This document shows positions 58,321 to 64,000 of a stretch of DNA of 64,000 bases, piece by piece. Both the position numbers and the translations under genes were made by a program. The number at the start of each line of letters is the position of its first letter. Position 1 is the first letter of the stretch. Under the pieces are notes generated by a model. That model worked only from the letters and a program-made list of their open reading frames with translations. It was not told where the DNA came from and did not search any database. Source of the stretch: Candidatus Aminicenantes bacterium (GTDB lineage Bacteria > Acidobacteriota > Aminicenantia > Aminicenantales > UBA4085); contig JAPKZJ010000112.1 in the NCBI GenBank assembly GCA_026393855.1, positions 55,321-119,320 on the forward strand, written 5' to 3'.

Positions 58321-59644
58321 TCTTCTAGGGACCATTCTGGCCTTCGTCATCGTCTTCGGCGTGCTCGTCTTCGTTCACGAATTCGGCCATTTCTTCATGG
58401 GCAAGCTGATGGGCGTCCGGATCGAAGTCTTCTCCTTCGGGTACGGCAAGCGCCTCTTCGGCTTCAAGAAGGGGGCGACCGACTACCGGATCAGCCTCCT
58501 GCCCCTCGGCGGCTATGTCCGGTTCCTGGGGGAGGGAGTTTTCGATCCCGGCCGCAAGCTGGAACCGGACGATTTCGGGGCCAAGCCCCGTTGGCGCCGA
58601 TTCCTGATCATCGCCATGGGCCCGATCATGAACATCCTTCTGGCCGTGGCCATCGTGGCCGGCATCAATATGGTCGGCGTCTCGGTCCCGGTCTACCAGG
58701 ACCAGGCCCCCGACATCGGCTGGATCGACGCCGGATCGCCGGCCGAGAAGGCCGGGCTGCGCGAGAACGACCTCATCCTGGCCATCGACGGCCGGCCGGT
58801 CAAGACCTGGACCGACGTCGAGATGGCGGTCGGTTCGCGGCCGGAGCGGGAGCTCAAGCTGGGCATCCGGCGCGACGGTCAGAGCATCCCGGTTTCGCTG
58901 ACGACCGAAAGCCGGACCAAGTACGACATGGGCTATGCCGGCTTCTACGGCAAGGTCCTGACCGAAGTTCGGATGGTCACGCCGGACTCGCCGGCCGAGA
59001 AGGGCGGGCTCAAGGCCGGCGACGTCATCCTGGCCATCGAAGGCCGGCCGGTCTACTTTTACAAGTTCATCGAGACGCTGGAGAAGAGCCCCGGCGTGCC
59101 TCTGGCCTTCACCGTCCGCCGGGCCGGGTCCGAGACGAACCTGACCGTGACGCCCCGTCGCGAGGGCAAGGTCGGCAAGATCGGCGTCTTGCAGGCGGCC
59201 GAATCGGGGCTGAAGAAGTTCGGTTTTTTCACCGCCGTCGGCGAGAGCTACAAGGAGAACCGACGGCTCGTATTCCTGGTCGTGGATTTCCTGAAGAACG
59301 TGGTCACCGGCCGCACTTCGGCCCGCCAGATCGGGGGGCCGCTGGAGATCGCCAACTTCTCCTACGCTGCCCTCAAGATGGGCTTCCTGGCCCTGATGAG
59401 CTGGATCGCCCTGATCAGCCTCCAGCTCGGCATCCTCAACCTGTTCCCGATCCCGGTCCTGGACGGCGGCCAGCTTTTCGTCCTGATCATCGAGAGCATC
59501 TTCCGGCGCGACCTGGGCCCCAAGGCTCGCCAGATCTGGATGCAGATCGGGTTCGTCATCTTCGTCGTCCTGATCGGCTTCGTCCTGATGAACGACATTG
59601 TCAAGCGCCTGCCCAACGGCTGGGCCAGCCTCTGGCCGTTTTAG
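58313..59644 (+). CDS. rseP: RIP metalloprotease RseP (site-2 protease)
   Basis: A 443-residue inner-membrane zinc protease. The active-site HEFGH motif is at about 22-26 in the first membrane segment, and the third zinc ligand is in 'NLFPIPVLDGGQLFVLII' near the C-terminus. Two PDZ domains lie between ('AGSPAEKAGLRENDLILAID' and 'TPDSPAEKGGLKAGDVILAI'), as in E. coli RseP. It cuts membrane-bound anti-sigma factors and remnant signal peptides in regulated intramembrane proteolysis. It overlaps dxr by eight bases. The 437-bp gap to the ispG frame holds the palindromic element. Confidence 0.95.
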   Translation: MVNLLGTILAFVIVFGVLVFVHEFGHFFMGKLMGVRIEVFSFGYGKRLFGFKKGATDYRISLLPLGGYVRFLGEGVFDPGRKLEPDDFGAKPRWRRFLIIAMGPIMNILLAVAIVAGINMVGVSVPVYQDQAPDIGWIDAGSPAEKAGLRENDLILAIDGRPVKTWTDVEMAVGSRPERELKLGIRRDGQSIPVSLTTESRTKYDMGYAGFYGKVLTEVRMVTPDSPAEKGGLKAGDVILAIEGRPVYFYKFIETLEKSPGVPLAFTVRRAGSETNLTVTPRREGKVGKIGVLQAAESGLKKFGFFTAVGESYKENRRLVFLVVDFLKNVVTGRTSARQIGGPLEIANFSYAALKMGFLALMSWIALISLQLGILNLFPIPVLDGGQLFVLIIESIFRRDLGPKARQIWMQIGFVIFVVLIGFVLMNDIVKRLPNGWASLWPF

Positions 59645-59685
59645 CCGGATTTTTTTTGATTTTGCCGGATTCCGGGAAGACCAGA

Positions 59686-59974
59686 CGGTTTGGCGTGTCG
59701 GCCAACGGCGAAATAGCGAGGCCGGCGACTTTTTCCATAGCTCTCTGAGGGAAGCCAGCGGCCGCCGAGGGCTGTTTGAGCACGCGGCCATCTAACGGAA
59801 CCGAAATGGAGTGGGCGGTCTCCAAGACCGTCCGATCTAGAATGCGCAGTTCCGCCCTCGCGGGGACTGTCGAAGCGACGTCCCTACGAGGACTGCGAAG
59901 CGCTGGAGGCGCCGAAGAGAGCTGTGGGAAAAGGCGAGAAGAGGCCGAAGCCGCCGGGCCGACACCCCAAACCG
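59686..59974 (+). repeat. Palindromic TIR (MITE-like) element, copy 1
   Basis: About 289 bp with terminal inverted repeats of about 50 bp: left CGGTTTGGCGTGTCGGCC ... TTTTTCCATAGCTCTC; right end read in reverse CGGTTTGGGGTGTCGGCC ... CTTTTCCCACAGCTCTC. The interior contains GGGCTGTTTGAGCACGCG and GCAGTTCCG, shared with the inverted copy at 61.9 kb and, more weakly, with 52.3 kb. No transposase is encoded. It lies where the 5' end of ispG should be. Confidence 0.75.
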
Positions 59975-60015
59975 CCCTTCCCGGAATGTGCCGGTTCCGC
60001 ACGATTGCTTCTTTC

Positions 60016-60024
60016 TGATATAAT
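60016..60024 (+). promoter_or_regulatory. Extended -10 promoter element before the truncated ispG
   Basis: TGATATAAT, a perfect extended -10 box, 42 bases right of the palindromic element. No good -35 is visible. It overlaps an in-frame stop for the ispG frame. Confidence 0.45.
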
Positions 60025-60029
60025 CGAGC

Positions 60030-60942
60030 GGGCTGCGAAATCGTCCGGCTGGCCGTCCCCGACGCCGAGGCGGCCGAGGCCTTGGGCCGGATCAAGGCCG
60101 GGACGAGCCTGCCGCTCATCGCCGATATTCACTTCGACCACCGCCTGGCTCTGCTATGCCTGGCCAAAGGGGTGGACGGTCTGCGGATCAATCCTGGCAA
60201 CATCGGCGGCCGCAAAAAGGTCGAGGAAGTCGTCCGGGCGGCCCGGGAACGGGCCGTTCCGATCCGGATCGGGGTCAATTCCGGCTCCCTCGAGAAGGAC
60301 CTTCTGGCCCGCCATGGCGGCGCCACCGCCGCGGCCATGGTCGAGAGCGCCCTCCGGCATATCCGCATCCTGGAGGACCTCGACTTTCGACTGATCAAGG
60401 TTTCGCTCAAAGCATCGGACGTGCCGCGCACGCTGGAGGCTTATCGCCGGCTGGCCAAGGCCTGCCGGTACCCCTTTCACGCCGGGATCACCGAGGCCGG
60501 CGGGGCCCTGGACGGGGCCGTGAAATCTTCCGTCGGGCTCGGCCTGTTGCTGGCGGAAGGCCTGGCCGACACGATCCGGGTCAGCCTGACTGCTCCGCCG
60601 GAGCTCGAGGTTCGGGTCGCTTATCGGATCCTGGCCAGCCTGGGCTTGCGGCGGCGCGGGGTCACGATCGTTTCGTGTCCCACCTGCGGCCGTTCGGAGA
60701 GCCCGCTGGCCGGGATTGCGACCCGCATCGAGAAGGCCCTGGCCGGTTGCGATCGTCCCATTACGGTCGCGGTCATGGGCTGCATGGTCAATGGGCCGGG
60801 AGAAGCCCGGGAGGCCGATTTCGGCGTCGCCTGCGGCCGGGGGACGGGCGTCCTCTTCAAGGCGGGGAAGGTTCTGGCCAAGGTGTCGGAAGCGGAGATC
60901 GTCCCGGCCCTGCTCCGCGCCGTCTTGGGCGGCAAGCCTTAA
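60030..60942 (+). pseudogene. ispG: IspG (HMB-PP synthase) lacking its N-terminus
   Basis: The frame matches E. coli IspG from about residue 54 to the end: 'GCEIVRLAVPDAEAAEALGR', 'LPLIADIHFDHRLAL', 'GLRINPGNIGGRKKVEEVV', 'KSSVGLGLLLAEGLADTIRV', and all [4Fe-4S] ligands ('SCPTCGR' and 'GCMVNGPGEA'). The first about 55 residues, normally an 'R-R-x-T ... V-Q-S-M-T-N' strand, are absent. In-frame TGA at 60015-60017 blocks any upstream extension, and the first usual start is TTG 60082 (287 codons to the stop). The palindromic element lies 55 bases upstream. Either the gene was disrupted by insertion and deletion, or the assembly is chimeric at the repeat. The remaining domain keeps its active-site cluster. 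Confidence 0.75.
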
Positions 60943-60982
60943 ATCCTTTTTTTTGTTTGAACCTCTCCCGAAAGGAATTCCC

Positions 60983-61885
60983 ATGAAAGCCAAAAAAATA
61001 GCGCCCCTGAGGACGATGAAAGCGTTTGGGCCGGCCGGCAAAATGGTTCGTCTGCGAGCGATTCTCGAGGACCTGGGATCGGCTATGGTGGCGTTCTCCG
61101 GGGGAGTGGACAGCACGCTCCTGCTTAAGGTTGCGGCCGATGTCCTGGGAAATCGGGTCGCCGCCGTCACGGCGTCCTCACCCACCTATCCGGGGCGCGA
61201 GATCCGGGCTGCCCGGGCTTTAGCCCGCAAGCTGGGCGTTCGGCACGAAGTCATCGCCACTTCGGAGATGGATAATCCGGACTTTACGGCCAATCCGCCG
61301 CTGCGCTGCTATCATTGCAAGAAAGAGCTGATGGAGAAGGTGTCGGCGATGGCTTCGGAGCGAGGGATGGCTTTCGTCGTCGATGGTCAGAATGCCGACG
61401 ACGTCTCCGATTTTCGGCCGGGAGCAAGGGCCGCGGCCGAGCTGGGCGTACGCTCGCCGCTCCGCGAAGCGGGACTGACCAAGGCGGATATCCGGAGCCT
61501 GTCCAAGAAGCTCGGCCTTCCGACTTGGGACCGGCCGTCGCTGGCCTGCCTGGCTTCGCGCTTTCCCTACGACACTCCGATCACTCCGGAAGCTCTGGGC
61601 CGGGTCGAAAAGGCGGAGGACGTGCTGCGCCGGTTGGGATTCGGCCAGCTTCGGGTTAGACACCACGACTCGATCGCTCGGATCGAGGTCCCGGCGGCCG
61701 ATTTCGCGCGTTTGATCTCTCCCGGTATACGTGGGCGCATCGAAAAAGACCTCAAGAAGCTGGGATATTTGTACGTGACGATGGACTTGGGGGGATACCG
61801 GACGGGGAGCATGAACGAAGCTCTGGACGGCAAAACGAAGAAGGCCCTGGGAGGGGCGGCGACCAGCCTGAAGCGGGCCCTTTAA
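60983..61885 (+). CDS. larE: ATP-dependent sacrificial sulfur transferase LarE
   Basis: A 300-residue PP-loop protein. 'VAFSGGVDSTLLLKVAADVL' holds the ATP pyrophosphatase motif (Ser39-Thr45). 'RCYHCKKELM' gives C109-x-x-C112, and 'SLACLASRFPYD' the catalytic Cys189. LarE thiolates the pyridinium biscarboxylate of the nickel-pincer cofactor used by lactate racemase. Three conserved cysteines are also seen in the [4Fe-4S] LarE type, so it may use a cluster-bound sulfide rather than sacrificing a cysteine (inference). No larA, larB or larC is in the window. AAAGGAA precedes ATG 60983, 40 bases after the ispG stop. Confidence 0.85.
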   Translation: MKAKKIAPLRTMKAFGPAGKMVRLRAILEDLGSAMVAFSGGVDSTLLLKVAADVLGNRVAAVTASSPTYPGREIRAARALARKLGVRHEVIATSEMDNPDFTANPPLRCYHCKKELMEKVSAMASERGMAFVVDGQNADDVSDFRPGARAAAELGVRSPLREAGLTKADIRSLSKKLGLPTWDRPSLACLASRFPYDTPITPEALGRVEKAEDVLRRLGFGQLRVRHHDSIARIEVPAADFARLISPGIRGRIEKDLKKLGYLYVTMDLGGYRTGSMNEALDGKTKKALGGAATSLKRAL

Positions 61886-61920
61886 AAAGGTTCATCTCCC
61901 GTCTCCGGGAAACGCGGCCA

Positions 61921-62152
61921 GGGGTATCGTCCCGGCGGCTTCGGGCTCTTCTCGCCTTTTCCCACAGCTCTCTTCGGCGCCTCGGAACTCCGCATTCGAG
62001 ATCATCCGATCCTCGAGACCACCCACTCCGTTTCGATTCCGTTAGGTAGTCGCGTGCTCAAACAGCCCTCGGCGCCTGGCAAGAGCCAGGTTCCCTCTGA
62101 GAGTTGTGGAAAAAGGCGCCGCCCTTGCGATTTCGCCGTTGGCCGACACCCC
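61921..62152 (-). repeat. Palindromic TIR (MITE-like) element, copy 2 (inverted)
   Basis: About 232 bp, the reverse complement of copy 1 with the same ends (GGGGTGTCGGCC and, in reverse, GGGGTATCGTCC) and the same ordered blocks (CTCTCAGAGGGAA, GGGCTGTTTGAGCACGCG, GCGGAGTTCCGAG, GAAGAGAGCTGTGGGAAAA). It lacks about 60 interior bases present in copy 1. It lies right after larE, so the two copies enclose truncated ispG and larE as inverted repeats. Confidence 0.75.
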
Positions 62153-62334
62153 TGTCCACGTTCATTTCCCGGAGATAGGAGATGATCCTTTAAAAAGACG
62201 CTTCCCGAGTCATTCCCGGACAGATAGCTCTTTCTGGGGGACGGAGTCCAAGGGCTGAGGCAAAAGGGGAGGGAGAGAGGGTATTAAGGGGAGTAAGAGA
62301 GGCGAGTCTCTGATCAGATCATAAAGATCGCCGC
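62153..62334. other. Gene-free stretch between copy 2 and the exbD terminator
   Basis: No coding frame or known RNA. It is purine-rich near 62260-62300. Confidence 0.35.
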
Positions 62335-62366
62335 CCTACCGCCCGCCCCGAAGGGAGGACGGTAGG
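62335..62366 (-). terminator. Rho-independent terminator of the tonB-exbB-exbD operon
   Basis: On the minus strand: CCTACCGTCCTCCC, a TTCG tetraloop, GGGCGGGCGGTAGG, about 13 pairs closed by the very stable C(TTCG)G loop, followed by a modest T-tract (GATCTTTAT). It lies 34 bases past the exbD stop. Confidence 0.65.
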
Positions 62367-62399
62367 ACGACGTCGTCGAGCCGAAAGGGCAGAGAGGGG

Positions 62400-62822
62400 T
62401 TATCCCTTCTCGGTCTTCTTGTCCGTGATGATGGCGATATTCTCGATCCCGGCCGCGCGAATCTTCACGTAGAGGTCGATCAGCACGCCGTATTCCAGGT
62501 CCCCGTCCGCCTTGAGATAGAGCTTTTTCTCGGCGACGGTTAGAAAGGCTTCTTCCAGCATGCTCTGCAGAGCCTCCTGGTTGGTGACCTTGTCCTGGTT
62601 CAAGTAGATTGTGCCGTCCTTCTTGAGGTAGACGACCACATCGGGGTTTTCCGGCATATTCGCGGTATTCATGGCCGCGGGCAGCCGGACGTCAACGCCC
62701 TTCTGGACGAGGGGCGTGACGACCATGAAGATGATCAGCAGGACGAGTAGAACATCGCACAGGGGAACGACGTTAGGCTCGGCATGCGGGCGTTCCTTCC
62801 CCTTGCTGATGGAGATACTCAT
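62400..62822 (-). CDS. exbD: ExbD/TolR-family biopolymer transport protein
   Basis: A 140-residue single-pass inner-membrane protein with a short cytoplasmic N-terminus. 'EPNVVPLCDVLLVLLIIFMV' is the only membrane segment and contains the proton-accepting Asp (C-D-V-L-L-V). The periplasmic part 'EEAFLTVAEKKLYLKADGDL' and 'RAAGIENIAIITDK' matches ExbD/TolR. It forms the proton-driven motor with ExbB, powering TonB. GGAGG precedes ATG 62822. It is the last gene of the minus-strand tonB-exbB-exbD operon; a TTCG-loop terminator follows. Confidence 0.9.
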   Translation of the reverse strand: MSISISKGKERPHAEPNVVPLCDVLLVLLIIFMVVTPLVQKGVDVRLPAAMNTANMPENPDVVVYLKKDGTIYLNQDKVTNQEALQSMLEEAFLTVAEKKLYLKADGDLEYGVLIDLYVKIRAAGIENIAIITDKKTEKG

Positions 62823-62857
62823 GGCATTGCCTCCGGACGCAAGCTCCCCCGGGGGGC

Positions 62858-63532
62858 TTACTTGGCCTGCTTGCGGACGAAGAAGTCGATGACCTGAGAA
62901 GCCGTGTTGGACATCTCGGCGTCATAGACTTCGATCTTGGTGTTCAGCAGGTTGTAGCACCACAGGGCGATGACGGCAACGCCGATACCGAAGGCGGTCG
63001 TGACGAGGGCTTCGGCGATACCGCCGGCTACGGCTCCGATGCCGCCCGAGCCGGTCACGGCCATGCCGCGGAACGCGTTGATGATGCCCGAGATGGTGCC
63101 GAACAAGCCGATGAAGGGGGCCGAGGTGGCGATCGTGGCCAGCAGGCTGAGGCCGCGCTTCAGCTCCTGGTTGAAGATCGAGGAGGCGCGGTCGCAACCG
63201 CGGGCCGCCGTCTCGATCTGCTCTTCGAAGCCGATGCCGGATTCCTTACCGCTCAGGAACTCGGTAATGCCGGCGGCGGTTACGCGGGCCAGGTGGCTGA
63301 CCTTGTATTCCTTCTTCGAAGCCAGCGCCAGGGCTTCCTTGACTTGGCCGGCCTTGAGCATTTCGGCCAGCTTGGGGGCGACTTCCCGGGACTTGCTGTG
63401 GGCTTTGCGGAAGAAGAGCTGCCGTTCGATAAAGAAATAAAGGGAGACGATGGACAAAGCGATTAGTAATAGGGACACTGTTTTGGCCACGGCGCCCATG
63501 GCCTGCCACATTTCAACGAGACCGAATTGCAT
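62858..63532 (-). CDS. exbB: ExbB/TolQ/MotA-family proton channel protein
   Basis: A 224-residue protein with three membrane segments (about 15-35, 122-145 and 170-192). 'GLSLLATIATSAPFIGLFGT' opens the second helix with the conserved G-L-L-x-T-I-A-x-x-A-P-x-x-G-L-x-G-T block, and 'IAEALVTTAFGIGVAVIALW' is the third. With ExbD it forms the proton channel energising TonB. AGGAGG is eight bases before ATG 63532. 45 bases separate it from tonB and 35 from exbD. Confidence 0.9.
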   Translation of the reverse strand: MQFGLVEMWQAMGAVAKTVSLLLIALSIVSLYFFIERQLFFRKAHSKSREVAPKLAEMLKAGQVKEALALASKKEYKVSHLARVTAAGITEFLSGKESGIGFEEQIETAARGCDRASSIFNQELKRGLSLLATIATSAPFIGLFGTISGIINAFRGMAVTGSGGIGAVAGGIAEALVTTAFGIGVAVIALWCYNLLNTKIEVYDAEMSNTASQVIDFFVRKQAK

Positions 63533-63577
63533 TGACGTACCTCCTAAGATGTATCGAAAGCTCTACGCTTTACGTGC

Positions 63578-64000
63578 TTACTTCAGGGTGAATCGGACGG
63601 TGACGGTGAAGATGACGCCGCGGGGCCGGCCGTTGATGATCATCGGCTCGTAGACCCACTGGCGCACCGCATCGATGGCCGCCTGGTCCAGCAGGGGGAT
63701 GGAACGAAGCATCTTGATGTTCTGGACCCGGCCGTAAATGTCGGTCTGGGCTTCCAGGATGACGATCCCTTCGACCCGGGCCTGACGGGCGATCTCCGGA
63801 TAGAGAGGCGGAACTTCCTTGACCAGCTTGGGGGCCCGGATCTCGCCGATGGCCCGAACCGGGGCTTCGACTTCTCCGACGACGCCGCCCAAGACGCCTC
63901 CGACGACGCCGCCCAGGACGCCGCCGATGACGCCGCCCTCGACACCGCCCTCAACGCCGCCCTCGATTCCGACGTCGGAGATTTGCTCTTCGGCGATCTG
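63578..64000 (-). CDS. tonB: TonB-family energy transducer (5' part beyond the window)
   Basis: The C-terminal 140 or so residues of a TonB-like protein; the N-terminal anchor lies beyond the right edge. The visible part begins 'QIAEEQISDVGIEGG' and runs through eight or so 'G-G-V' repeats ('GGVLGGVVGGVLGGVV'), an unusual flexible linker replacing the usual Pro-rich one. The TonB C-terminal domain follows: 'PPLYPEIARQARVEGIVILE' and 'MLRSIPLLDQAAIDAVRQWV' to 'GVIFTVTVRFTLK'. It is nearly the same domain as in the ankyrin lipoprotein at 30802. It is directly upstream of exbB and exbD. Confidence 0.85.
   Translation of the reverse strand, partial: QIAEEQISDVGIEGGVEGGVEGGVIGGVLGGVVGGVLGGVVGEVEAPVRAIGEIRAPKLVKEVPPLYPEIARQARVEGIVILEAQTDIYGRVQNIKMLRSIPLLDQAAIDAVRQWVYEPMIINGRPRGVIFTVTVRFTLK

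Noticed and set aside
1..64000. CRISPR arrays, rRNA genes, prophage or intact insertion sequences
   Set aside because: I saw no regularly spaced repeats, no rRNA signatures, and no transposase, integrase or phage structural proteins in any of the readable frames.

Overview
The window is GC-rich (roughly 60-65%) bacterial chromosome from a diderm. It encodes Omp85- and FadL-type barrels, several lipobox lipoproteins and a TonB-ExbB-ExbD system. The gene content (secreted Tat-type class V aminotransferase, GH172/DUF2961 and GH38 enzymes, Gly-rich TonB domains, proteins ending in a 'LKALGY' motif) suggests Acidobacteriota or Candidatus Aminicenantes. That placement is an inference; no rRNA gene is present. 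The only tRNA is tRNA-His. I see no CRISPR array, phage module or intact transposase.

Layout. 1-24 kb: carbohydrate and envelope genes. They include GH38 (partial), a LysE exporter, an Omp85 barrel, a UROD-family methyltransferase, a FadL-type barrel, an MFS sugar porter, a compact fructose-type PTS operon (EIIC, EIIB, one HPr-EI-EIIA polypeptide, then an exported alpha/beta hydrolase), signal peptidase I, an M14 peptidase, an acyltransferase, a methyltransferase, a frameshifted GH172-type gene and a Tat-exported aminotransferase. 24-28 kb: small membrane and secreted proteins and an ABC-F ATPase. 28-41 kb: an accessory region of mixed base composition. It holds small lipoproteins and secreted proteins, an ankyrin-TonB lipoprotein, a quinone-oxidoreductase-like enzyme, a metallophosphoesterase, at least four truncated gene remnants (all on the minus strand) and a three-copy dispersed repeat, and it ends at tRNA-His. 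41-48 kb: the conserved minus-strand phoH-pgpH-ybeY-corC-era operon. 48-52 kb: an RHH-like protein, an AlkP-superfamily enzyme, APS kinase, a UDP-sugar epimerase and a UDP-sugar dehydrogenase (polysaccharide precursor and sulfate-related genes). 52-55.5 kb: nitroreductase and hypCDE. 55.5-61.9 kb: uppS-cdsA-dxr-rseP, then an N-terminally truncated ispG and larE, the last two enclosed by two inverted copies of a palindromic repeat. 62.4-64 kb: tonB-exbB-exbD (minus strand).

Main points for a second look. (1) A palindromic, terminal-inverted-repeat (MITE-like) family has three copies at 52.3, 59.7 and 61.9 kb; the 59.7 kb copy sits where the ispG N-terminus should be. (2) A dispersed repeat of about 90-130 bp (34.5, 35.7, 38.35 kb) abuts gene remnants and keeps a readable peptide. 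(3) Consensus promoters lie so close to start codons that several genes should be translated from leaderless or nearly leaderless mRNAs. (4) A consensus promoter at 3.27 kb points into about 450 bp without a recognisable gene.
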